Source: Rhizobiaceae bacterium
Lineage (GTDB): Bacteria; Pseudomonadota; Alphaproteobacteria; Rhizobiales; Rhizobiaceae
Assembly (NCBI GenBank): GCA_023953835.1
Contig: JAMLJB010000003.1
Location: 165,630-229,629 of the forward strand
Length of the DNA: 64,000 nt
Direction of reading: 5' to 3'
Below the pieces are notes generated by a model. It did not search any database. It saw only the letters and a list, made by a program, of their open reading frames with translations, and was not told where the DNA came from. A program made the translations under genes and the position numbers. Shown in pieces: positions 27,800 through 35,273 of this stretch (position 1 is the stretch's first letter; every line of letters begins with the position of its first letter).

Positions 27800-27839
27800 G
27801 AAACGTTTCTATTGACGATCGCCGTTTTTGCTATATGAC
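27800..27839 (+). promoter_or_regulatory. LacI-type operator O8 and probable etfBA promoter
   Basis: Perfect palindrome GAAACGTTTC at 27800-27809, then TTGACG at 27812-27817 and TATGAC at 27834-27839 (spacing 16). Here the operator lies just upstream of the -35 box instead of inside the spacer. With O7 it forms a pair suited to looping. Confidence 0.6.
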
Positions 27840-27877
27840 TGCTGCCGACATTATCGTCAGTTCTGGGGCAACGCCGC

Positions 27878-28624
27878 ATGAAGTTACTTGTTTCCGTCAA
27901 GCGGGTCGTCGATGCGAACGTGAAGATCCGCGTGAAGGCGGACGGCTCGGGCGTCGAGCTGGCGAATGTGAAGATGTCGATGAACCCGTTCGACGAGATC
28001 GGCGTCGAGGAGGCGATCCGCCTGAAGGAAGCCGGCAAGGCGGAGGAGATCGTCGTGGTGTCGATCGGCCCGGCGCAGGCGCAAGAGACGCTGAGAACGG
28101 CGCTGGCGATGGGTGCGGACCGCGCGATCCTGGTCAAGGTCGACGAGACGGTCGAACCGCTCGGCGTCGCCAAAGTGCTGAAGGGCGCGGTCGAGGCGGA
28201 GAAGCCTGGCCTCGTCATCCTCGGCAAGCAGGCGATCGACGACGACGCCAACCAGACCGGCCAGATGCTGGCCGCGCTGCTCGGCTGGAGCCAGGCGACG
28301 TTCGCCTCCAAGGTCGAGATCGACGGCGACAAGGCCAAGGTGACGCGCGAGGTCGACGGCGGCCTGCAGGTCGTCGAGGTGAAGCTGCCGGCAATTGTCA
28401 CCACCGACCTTCGCCTCAACCAGCCGCGCTATGCGTCGCTGCCCAACATCATGAAGGCGAAAAAGAAACCGCTCGACGAGAAGACGCCTGCCGATTTCGG
28501 CGCCGACGTCGCGCCGCGCCTCAAGGTGGTGAAGACCGAGGAGCCGGGCGGCCGCAAGGCGGGCGTCAAGGTGAAGGACGTGGCGGAGCTCGTTTCCAGC
28601 CTCAAGGCTGCCGGCGTTCTGTAA
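27878..28624 (+). CDS. etfB: Electron transfer flavoprotein beta subunit
   Basis: A 248-residue protein: MKLLVSVKRVVDANVKIRVK start, MNPFDEIGVEEAIRLKE, and VILGKQAIDDDANQTGQMLA, the conserved EtfB region. It forms the AMP- and FAD-binding heterodimer with EtfA and takes electrons from acyl-CoA dehydrogenases such as those at 45466 and 47735. The gene uses almost only G/C at third positions, unlike nearby pathway genes, and looks like a recruited copy of a chromosomal housekeeping gene. Controlled by O7/O8. Confidence 0.95.
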   Translation: MKLLVSVKRVVDANVKIRVKADGSGVELANVKMSMNPFDEIGVEEAIRLKEAGKAEEIVVVSIGPAQAQETLRTALAMGADRAILVKVDETVEPLGVAKVLKGAVEAEKPGLVILGKQAIDDDANQTGQMLAALLGWSQATFASKVEIDGDKAKVTREVDGGLQVVEVKLPAIVTTDLRLNQPRYASLPNIMKAKKKPLDEKTPADFGADVAPRLKVVKTEEPGGRKAGVKVKDVAELVSSLKAAGVL

Positions 28625-28642
28625 GGCGAAAGGATAGACAAA

Positions 28643-29572
28643 ATGGCAATTCTCCTCATCGCCGAACACGACAACCAGAGCCTGTCCGACCAGACCGCGA
28701 AGGCGCTGTCGGCGGCGCAGAAGATCGGCTCGGACATCGACGTGCTGGTCGCCGGCAACGGCGCCAGGGCTGCCGCCGACGCCGCAGCAAAACTGTCCGG
28801 CGTGCGCAAGGTGCTGCTCGCGGAAGCCGCCGAACTGGAAAACCGGCTGGCCGAGCCGCTGGCCGCGACCATCGTCTCGCTGGCCGGCGGCTACGACACG
28901 ATCGTGGCTGCGGCCACCACAAGCGGCAAGAACGTGATGCCGCGCGTCGCAGCGTTGCTTGACGTGATGCAGGTGTCCGAGATCATCGAGGTGGTCGCGC
29001 CCTATACGTTCAAACGGCCGATCTACGCCGGCAATGCCATCCAGACCGTGCAGTCGACCGACGCCAAGAAGGTCGTCACCGTTCGCACCGCATCCTTCCA
29101 GGCCGCACCCGAGGGCGGGCAGGCCGTGGTCGAGACGGTTGCAGCCGCGGCCAATCCCGGGCTCTCCTCCTTCGTCGAGAACCGGCTGTCGGGCGGCGAG
29201 CGTCCGGAGTTGACTTCGGCGAAGATCATCATCTCCGGCGGCCGCGCGCTGGGTTCCTCGGAAAAGTTCCAGGAGGTCATCCTGCCGGTCGCCGACAAGC
29301 TGGGGGCGGCGGTCGGCGCAAGCCGCGCGGCAGTCGACGCCGGCTATGCGCCGAACGACTGGCAGGTCGGCCAGACCGGCAAGGTGGTGGCGCCTGAGCT
29401 CTACATCGCGGTCGGCATCTCCGGCGCGATCCAGCATCTCGCCGGCATGAAGGATTCGAAGGTCATCGTCGCCATCAACAAAGACGAGGAGGCGCCGATC
29501 TTCCAGGTCGCCGACTACGGCTTGGTCGGCGATCTCTTCACCATCCTGCCGGAGCTGGAAAAGGCACTGTGA
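28643..29572 (+). CDS. etfA: Electron transfer flavoprotein alpha subunit
   Basis: A 309-residue protein. The FAD-binding signature is at the C-terminus: SRAAVDAGYAPNDWQVGQTG, then PELYIAVGISGAIQHLAGM. The Arg in SGGRALGSSEKF is conserved. It begins 19 bases after etfB and shares its codon bias. Confidence 0.95.
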   Translation: MAILLIAEHDNQSLSDQTAKALSAAQKIGSDIDVLVAGNGARAAADAAAKLSGVRKVLLAEAAELENRLAEPLAATIVSLAGGYDTIVAAATTSGKNVMPRVAALLDVMQVSEIIEVVAPYTFKRPIYAGNAIQTVQSTDAKKVVTVRTASFQAAPEGGQAVVETVAAAANPGLSSFVENRLSGGERPELTSAKIIISGGRALGSSEKFQEVILPVADKLGAAVGASRAAVDAGYAPNDWQVGQTGKVVAPELYIAVGISGAIQHLAGMKDSKVIVAINKDEEAPIFQVADYGLVGDLFTILPELEKAL

Positions 29573-29588
29573 ATCAACGACTTTTCCC

Positions 29589-30059
29589 ATGGTGTTTGAA
29601 GGTCGGGTGTCCGTACCAGTAGCGTTGCATAAGAGGATGTTCGATCGATTGGAAGCGGACGGCTGGACGCAGATTTCCTACGGCGGTTTCTCCGCCCACA
29701 TCGGACCACTTTGGCAACGGGTCGAGCAAGGTGTGTTCTCGCTCGGCTTTGTCGCAGATTCACGACATGCAAATCGTGTCGGGGTGGTACAGGGTGGGAT
29801 GGTGGCAACAATCGCCGACATGGCTCTGGGGTATGCCCTGCTGCACGAAGATCCTCTTTCCCCAAAAGGCACAGTCGAGTTGAGCGTTCAGTATATAGCT
29901 CCTACACCGCTAAACTCTTTCGTTGTCTGCCACGCCCAGATTCTGAAGAAGACTACTAGCATCGCGTTTGGACGCGGGCTTGTGGAAGCAGACGGAGGGC
30001 TTGTCGCAAGCGCTTCAGGCGTCTGGAAACTACACAGCGGTAGATACCATTCTCCATAG
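29589..30059 (+). CDS. PaaI/hotdog-fold thioesterase
   Basis: A 156-residue hotdog-fold protein. VGVVQGGMVATIADMALGYA is the conserved PaaI-type helix and catalytic region (Gly-Gly with the following Asp), and GTVELSVQYIAPTP is the next strand pair. It would hydrolyse stuck or toxic acyl-CoA esters. The ATG at 29589 has no clear ribosome site; an ATG at 29637 is possible. 17 bases behind etfA, so part of that unit. Confidence 0.75.
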   Translation: MVFEGRVSVPVALHKRMFDRLEADGWTQISYGGFSAHIGPLWQRVEQGVFSLGFVADSRHANRVGVVQGGMVATIADMALGYALLHEDPLSPKGTVELSVQYIAPTPLNSFVVCHAQILKKTTSIAFGRGLVEADGGLVASASGVWKLHSGRYHSP

Positions 30060-30234
30060 AACACGCCGTCGACGCTCACGCACCAGATCAGCCGCGTCGA
30101 TCCGGCACTCGCGGTTAGTAGTGCTGTGGAGAAGCTTCTCCGTGATTGCCACGAAGTTGAGGCAGGCGATCGGAATTGGTGGATATGGTATCAATCGCGG
30201 AGCTGAGACGAATGTCATGCGTTCCGATGTGGGC

Positions 30235-30625
30235 ATGATGTGCTTCACCAACTCTGTTCTCACGGCAAGCAGTGCGATAATAATCTGGCCGAGGTCGGGT
30301 ATGTTGACTGCCTACATGACGCGATCGATGAAGACCTTGCCCTGACCGGGACCGGGCTGAAGCCGAAGGTCGCGGACAGGCCACGGATCATATTGTCGGG
30401 CCGCACTCGGGATTCGACCAGGTGGTTGCGTGCCATAATGATGCTTCGCACGCTATGCGCAGCGGGCGATTTGACTTGCACCTCTTTTGTAGAAGCCGGT
30501 CCTGGCCAATTGCGTCAGGCCGGCTGCATCATGAGGATCGGTCTTGTTCGCCTTCAAAGCCTTGAGGATTTAATACGCCTCCCGCGCATCGATGCAAACA
30601 ACGGGAGCGCCCAGCCACACCTTCA
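30235..30625 (-). pseudogene. IS110-family transposase remnant
   Basis: The minus strand reads, with stops and shifts, LGAPVVCIDAREAY, ALKANKTDPHDAAGLTQLA, RTGFYK, then DNMIRGLSATFGF and ALLAVRTELVKH, which follow the order of IS110 transposases (CIDAR, NKTD.ND..GLAQ, RGTLRNFG). Too damaged to act. The stretch 30060-30234 downstream shows no gene. Confidence 0.6.
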
Positions 30626-30669
30626 AGCCAACGCGAACCGAGATCACCTGAGCCCTTCAAGGTCGGCAC

Positions 30670-30790
30670 CAGCTTCGAGCATCAAATCGATGTCGGCATC
30701 GCCCTCGGCAATGACACGCCGACCAGCGGACAATACGATCTCGACCCGCGGTAACTCGGCTTCGGTGATTGGACGGGCCTCATCGTAAGG
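30670..30790 (-). pseudogene. IS66 TnpA C-terminal fragment
   Basis: The minus strand reads ITEAELPRVEIVLSAGRRVI and AEGDADIDLMLEAGADLEG, the conserved end of IS66 OrfA (compare the intact copy at 13785). It abuts the IS110 remnant, a nest of two old insertions behind the etf unit and the 3' end of tctA. Confidence 0.5.
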
Positions 30791-30832
30791 GGTATTTTGG
30801 TTGCGAGGCGGGTCCGGCTCTATCCGAATTGA

Positions 30833-32341
30833 TCAACCATCGCCATCGACGAACACCTCGTCGCGCCGCCTCGCGACGTCGGGCCGGCTGACCAGGAAGA
30901 GCAGCACGCAGGCCACGGCCAGCAACACCGCGCTGATCGGCCGGGACACGAACACCGTCACGTCGCCACCTGAGCTCAGCATCGCGCGACGAAGGTGCTC
31001 CTCGAGCATCGGTCCGAGGATGAACCCCAGCACGAACGGCGCCGGCTCGCAGTCGAGCTTCATCAGCGCGTAGCCGACCAGGCCGGCTATGGCCACGATG
31101 TAGATGCCGAACGGGCTGTTGTTGACTGAATAGACGCCGATACACGAAAAGGCGACAATGGCGGGAAACATCACGGTGTACGGCACACGCAACAGCGTTA
31201 CCCAGATGCCGATGAGCGGAAGATTCAAGATCACCAGAAGCGCGTTGCCAATCCACATCGACGCGATCAGGCCCCAGAACAGCTCGGGGTTGTTGGTGAT
31301 GACGTTCGGTCCCGGCGCTATGCCTTGCATCACCATCGCGCCGATCATGAGAGCCATGGTGACGTTGGAGGGAATGCCCAGCGACAGCATCGGAATGAAC
31401 GACGTCTGGGCGCCGGCGTTATTGGCGGCCTCGGGCGCCGCCACGCCCTCGATCGCGCCTTTTCCGAACTCTCCGGAATTCGCCGAAACCTTTTTCTCGA
31501 CATTGTACGCGACGAATGAGGAGAGCAGCGCGCCGCCGCCCGGCAGGACACCCAGGAGCGAGCCTATGGCCGTGCCGCGCAGGGCCGGCGCCACGATCCG
31601 CGCTATATCCGCTCGCCCGGGCCAGAGCTTGGTGACTTTCAGCACATTGCCGGGCTCGCCGGAGGACGACTCCAGATTACGAAGTATCTCTCCTATTCCG
31701 TAGATCCCCACCGCCACGGCCACGAAATCGAGGCCGTCCAGCATTTCAAAGAACCCGAACGTGAAGCGCGGGGCGCCGGTATAGACGTCCGTCCCTGTAA
31801 GGCCGAGCAGCAATCCCAGGCAGATCATGGCGATGGCTTTCAGGACCGAACCGGATGCGAGGGCGACCGAGGAGACAAGTCCGACCACCATCAGGGAGAA
31901 ATACTCCGCGGGACCGAAGCTGAGCGCCAGCGCCGTCAGGGGCCTTGCCACGACCGCGATCAGCACGGTGGCTATCGTCCCCGCGATGAACGATGAAATC
32001 GCGGCGGCGGCGAGCGCCGGCCCGGCCCTTCCGCGCCGGGCCATCTGATAGCCGTCCAACGTCGTCACCGCCGAGGCCGCTTCGCCGGGAAGATTCACCA
32101 GGATCGCGGTGGTGGAGCCGCCATACTGGGAACCATAGTAGATCCCGGCGAGCATGATCAGCGACTGCGTCGGATCGAGACCGAAGGTCAGCGGCAGCAG
32201 CATCGCGATCGTCGCCAGCGGGCCGAGGCCGGGCAGCACGCCGACGACGGTACCCAGCAGCACGCCGATGAAGCAGTAGAGCAGATTCAACGGCTGCACG
32301 GCCACCGCCAGGCCAAGCGTCATGTTGCTCAGAAAGTCCAC
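30833..32341 (-). CDS. tctA: TTT transporter large membrane subunit (TctA family)
   Basis: A 502-residue protein. GTG 32341 is chosen because the N-terminus VDFLSNMTLGLAVAVQPLNL matches TctA and AGAGG lies upstream. The pore motifs are GVLPGLGPLATIAMLLPLTF near residue 35 and GVLPGGGALLSSFVAYNVEK in the middle. With TctB and TctC it makes a tripartite tricarboxylate transporter, driven by ion gradients. The order tctC-tctB-tctA is the normal one. Confidence 0.92.
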   Translation of the reverse strand: MDFLSNMTLGLAVAVQPLNLLYCFIGVLLGTVVGVLPGLGPLATIAMLLPLTFGLDPTQSLIMLAGIYYGSQYGGSTTAILVNLPGEAASAVTTLDGYQMARRGRAGPALAAAAISSFIAGTIATVLIAVVARPLTALALSFGPAEYFSLMVVGLVSSVALASGSVLKAIAMICLGLLLGLTGTDVYTGAPRFTFGFFEMLDGLDFVAVAVGIYGIGEILRNLESSSGEPGNVLKVTKLWPGRADIARIVAPALRGTAIGSLLGVLPGGGALLSSFVAYNVEKKVSANSGEFGKGAIEGVAAPEAANNAGAQTSFIPMLSLGIPSNVTMALMIGAMVMQGIAPGPNVITNNPELFWGLIASMWIGNALLVILNLPLIGIWVTLLRVPYTVMFPAIVAFSCIGVYSVNNSPFGIYIVAIAGLVGYALMKLDCEPAPFVLGFILGPMLEEHLRRAMLSSGGDVTVFVSRPISAVLLAVACVLLFLVSRPDVARRRDEVFVDGDG

Positions 32342-32351
32342 GTCGCAACCT

Positions 32352-32810
32352 CTAGAAAGTGAACCACGGTCCAAGGACCGGGAGGGGAAGCCTGACGCCG
32401 AAACCGAACAGGGCTGTGCAGAACAGGGCCAGGGCGATGCTGATCGCAATGCCTCGCACCAATCTCGCCTTCGGACTTGCGTGGTAGGCAAGCAAAGTGG
32501 TGACGAAAATCCCGGGCAGCATTCCGACCTGGTCGACGAACGCGGCGAAAAAGACGGTCGCCAGGGTGAGCATCACGATGCCCCGCCACGGGATGACGCC
32601 AAGCGGTGCGTTTTCTCCCGCAGAAACAGTTCTTAGCGCTATCGCCGCTCCCAGCACGACTAGAATGCAGGACAGCAGAATCGGGAAATAGCCTGGGCCC
32701 ATATTCAGAGCTTCCCCGATCGGAAGCCTGCGCCACGCTATCAGGCCGTAGGTCAGTCCAAAAACGATGAAGATCGCGCCTGCGGCGATCTCTTTTGGCT
32801 GAGCGCGCAT
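32352..32810 (-). CDS. tctB: TTT transporter small membrane subunit (TctB family)
   Basis: A 152-residue protein with four membrane segments, starting at ATG 32810 (MRAQPKEIAAGAIFIVFGLT). GPGYFPILLSCILVVLGAA is the conserved TctB region. The gene ends 11 bases before tctA. Confidence 0.85.
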   Translation of the reverse strand: MRAQPKEIAAGAIFIVFGLTYGLIAWRRLPIGEALNMGPGYFPILLSCILVVLGAAIALRTVSAGENAPLGVIPWRGIVMLTLATVFFAAFVDQVGMLPGIFVTTLLAYHASPKARLVRGIAISIALALFCTALFGFGVRLPLPVLGPWFTF

Positions 32811-32956
32811 CTGGTTCTCCGTCTTCCTGGCTGTTGCCCGCTTCAATATCCTCACTCGCCTGAGGATGCCTAAGCCAAGTCTGTCCGCAATGCCGGACAC
32901 TTGGAAGCATGGCTGTCTGATGTGGTCGTGAGCGCGTCAGCGCTCACAACCACTGT

Positions 32957-33952
32957 CTACTTCGCAAGACCGATCTCGCTCAACACAGCTTTGGACACCG
33001 CCGTCTGTTCCTTGATGTATTGTGCGAACGCGGCCATGTCCAAGTTCATCAACCCGATATTCTGCTCTTCAAACTTGGCCTTCAGTTCCGGCGCATTGAG
33101 CGCGTCGGCGACTTTTGTGTGGATCAGCTGCGCCAGATCCACAGGTAAGGCTGCGGGGCCGAACACCCCGGCGAACAATGGGAAATCGAACGCGTCGATG
33201 CCGAGCACTTCCTTTACGGTCGGCACATCGGCGACGCGTTGAATGCGCTCCGTGGAGGTTACAGCGACGATGCGGATGACACCGCTGTCGATATGGGGCT
33301 TTGCGCTCGGCAGACTGGACACGCAGCATTCGATGTGGCCGCCCATCACGGCGGTGAGCGCGGGGCCGCCGCCTTTGTAAGGGATGTGCACCATGTCAAC
33401 GCCAACCTTGATGGCGAGCGCTTGCCCCGCCAGATGGGAGGGCGTGCCATTGCCGGTCGATCCGAATCGGATCTTGCCGGGAGACGCTTTTGCGGCGTCG
33501 ACCAGCTCCATCAGGGATGAATACGGTGAGTTCGCCGGCACGACAACGGCATGGGTCGTGGTGTAGACCGGCGCAATGGGCAGCAGGTCCGTCTCCGGGT
33601 TGAAGCCCGTATCGGCCGACAAGAACTGGTTGATGCTGATTTCGGGATTGTTGCCAAGGAGCAGCGTATGGCCGTCGGGATTGGATTTCGCCACATATTG
33701 CGCCGCGATGCTGCCGGTGGCACCCGGCTTGTTTTCCACCACGGTCTCGCCGAGCGACTGACCCAACCGATCGGCGAGAAGACGGGCTGCAAGGTCCGTG
33801 ACGCCGCCGGGGGCGTAGCCGACCAAAAGCGCGATTGCCTTGCTGGGATAGCTTGCGGCAAGGCCCGCGCGCACACCTGCCAGCGAAGTCAAGGCGCTAA
33901 TTCCGGCGATCTTTGCGAATTCCCGACGGGTGAACTTTGTCGATAGTGTCAT
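32957..33952 (-). CDS. tctC: TTT transporter solute-binding receptor (TctC/Bug family)
   Basis: A 331-residue exported protein. The signal peptide has a twin-arginine-like start (FTRREFAKIAGISAL). YPSKAIALLVGYAPGGVTDL is the family start, with NKPGATGSIAAQYVAKSNPD and VHIPYKGGGPALTAVMGGHI later. First gene of the leftward unit under O9/O10. The gap of about 146 bases to tctB holds a palindromic stretch (TGAGCGCGTCAGCGCTCA at 32930-32947) that may dampen transcription into tctB. Confidence 0.9.
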   Translation of the reverse strand: MTLSTKFTRREFAKIAGISALTSLAGVRAGLAASYPSKAIALLVGYAPGGVTDLAARLLADRLGQSLGETVVENKPGATGSIAAQYVAKSNPDGHTLLLGNNPEISINQFLSADTGFNPETDLLPIAPVYTTTHAVVVPANSPYSSLMELVDAAKASPGKIRFGSTGNGTPSHLAGQALAIKVGVDMVHIPYKGGGPALTAVMGGHIECCVSSLPSAKPHIDSGVIRIVAVTSTERIQRVADVPTVKEVLGIDAFDFPLFAGVFGPAALPVDLAQLIHTKVADALNAPELKAKFEEQNIGLMNLDMAAFAQYIKEQTAVSKAVLSEIGLAK

Positions 33953-33984
33953 CTGGTTCCTCCACTAACCCGGTTGGCCGCCAC

Positions 33985-34013
33985 TATTGAAAACGTTTCA
34001 TTTATATTGTCAA
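33985..34013 (-). promoter_or_regulatory. Promoter with LacI-type operator O9 (leftward)
   Basis: Minus strand: TTGACA at 34013-34008 and TCAATA at 33990-33985, 17 bases apart. The operator AAAACGTTTC (33990-33999; one mismatch) lies at the end of the spacer. It drives tctC. Confidence 0.65.
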
Positions 34014-34085
34014 TCATTTGTCCGCTTGGCGGGCCTCAACAGCAGCGGAAAGTGCATATTCAGCAACCGGACGATGAAAATGGTC

Positions 34086-34095
34086 AAAACGTTTC
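34086..34095. promoter_or_regulatory. LacI-type operator O10
   Basis: AAAACGTTTC, one mismatch, 96 bases upstream of O9 centre to centre. No promoter fits it closely; probably the auxiliary site of the tct unit. Confidence 0.5.
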
Positions 34096-34130
34096 CACTT
34101 CAACAGCAGCACGCGTCCGCATAATGCGTA

Positions 34131-35273
34131 TCATGCCTGCGCCAGCAGCGCGGTCCGTACATAAGCAACACCGGTCAGCAGCCGGCGTGCGGTTCTTGAA
34201 TAAAGAGCTTCCTTTACCTGCCACTCGTCCCCATCATTGCGGACGGCGACCTTTATCGGGAGCACCCCGCTCGGGTGCCCGATGCGGAAGGATCGGGACG
34301 CCGACTTCCGGCTGGCCGAATGGACGAGGGTGCCTTCCACCTTCGCGGCGACCGCCAGGCAGGTTGCTGCCGTGCCAGCATAAGCCTTGTGGAGCATCTT
34401 CTCCAGGAACTGGCGCGCCACGATGTCGATCTCGCTGTCGCCGACCGTGCGTCCCGCGACGATGGACTGGTACGATTGCGGGCTGCTCACCAGGACCTGC
34501 AGGGGCAGGACGTGACTCTGGATGTTGATCAGCTTCGCGCTTTCAACCCTGATCTCCTCGAGAAGGTCCAGAGTTGCCTGCGCGTATTCGCCCGCCACCT
34601 CCGTGCCCTTCAGTCTCAGGTCCTCTGCGCGAATGAACACACATGGATTGCCCACGTCGACTATCGACACCGAAAGGGCGCTCCCGCGGATGTCGACCGT
34701 GTCCACCACACGGCCCGTCGGCAGCAGCTTCCCCGTGCACGCGCCGGCTGTGTCGGAGAAGTCAATGCTGATCTCGGCGCCCTTGCCCGGAACGCCGGCC
34801 ATTTCGAAATCTCCCTCCACCGCCGGCAGGCCTCCGACCGTGGGAACGCGTATGGTCAGGATCTTGGCCGTGTTGGTATTGTGTACCCTGACCGTCGTCA
34901 GCCCGTCGCCAGCCTGGACGTAGCCCTCTTCGATCGCGTAGACAGCAGCGGCCGAGGAAATATTTCCGCAGTTCACGTCGAAACTGACGACCGGTGAAAC
35001 GATGCTGACCTGGGCAAAGGTGTAGTCGATGTCGGCGTCGGGCCGGCTGGGCCGGCCGATGATGGCGCATTTGCTCGTCAGGTAGTCCGCACCGCCGATG
35101 CCGTCGATCTGCCGGATGTCGGGGCTGCCGAACAATGCGAGTATCAAGCGTTCAAGCTCGCCTTTATCCTCGGGCAGGTCGTCGGCATTCAGGAAGACCG
35201 CCTTGCTGGAGCCGCCGCGCATCAGCACAATCTTATATGGCTTTTGTTCGCCGGACGGCTTGTAGTCACGCAT
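34131..35273 (-). CDS. PrpF-family isomerase
   Basis: A 380-residue protein with the family start VLMRGGSSKAVFLNADDLP and the later blocks YTFAQVSIVSPVVSFDVNCGN and VDVGNPCVFIRAEDL. The diaminopimelate-epimerase-like fold of PrpF shifts double bonds in unsaturated di- and tricarboxylates (2-methylaconitate, 4-oxalomesaconate). Last gene of the O11 unit; its ATG overlaps the CaiB fusion stop by eight bases, so translation is coupled. Confidence 0.85.
   Translation of the reverse strand: MRDYKPSGEQKPYKIVLMRGGSSKAVFLNADDLPEDKGELERLILALFGSPDIRQIDGIGGADYLTSKCAIIGRPSRPDADIDYTFAQVSIVSPVVSFDVNCGNISSAAAVYAIEEGYVQAGDGLTTVRVHNTNTAKILTIRVPTVGGLPAVEGDFEMAGVPGKGAEISIDFSDTAGACTGKLLPTGRVVDTVDIRGSALSVSIVDVGNPCVFIRAEDLRLKGTEVAGEYAQATLDLLEEIRVESAKLINIQSHVLPLQVLVSSPQSYQSIVAGRTVGDSEIDIVARQFLEKMLHKAYAGTAATCLAVAAKVEGTLVHSASRKSASRSFRIGHPSGVLPIKVAVRNDGDEWQVKEALYSRTARRLLTGVAYVRTALLAQA

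Noticed and set aside
30240..30788. Plus-strand 182-codon frame behind the thioesterase gene
   Set aside because: It is antisense to IS110 and IS66 fragments and shows no family likeness.
32930..32947. Palindrome TGAGCGCGTCAGCGCTCA as a further regulator site
   Set aside because: It lies between tctC and tctB behind a stop codon without a T-run; an attenuating hairpin is more likely, and it is not repeated elsewhere.
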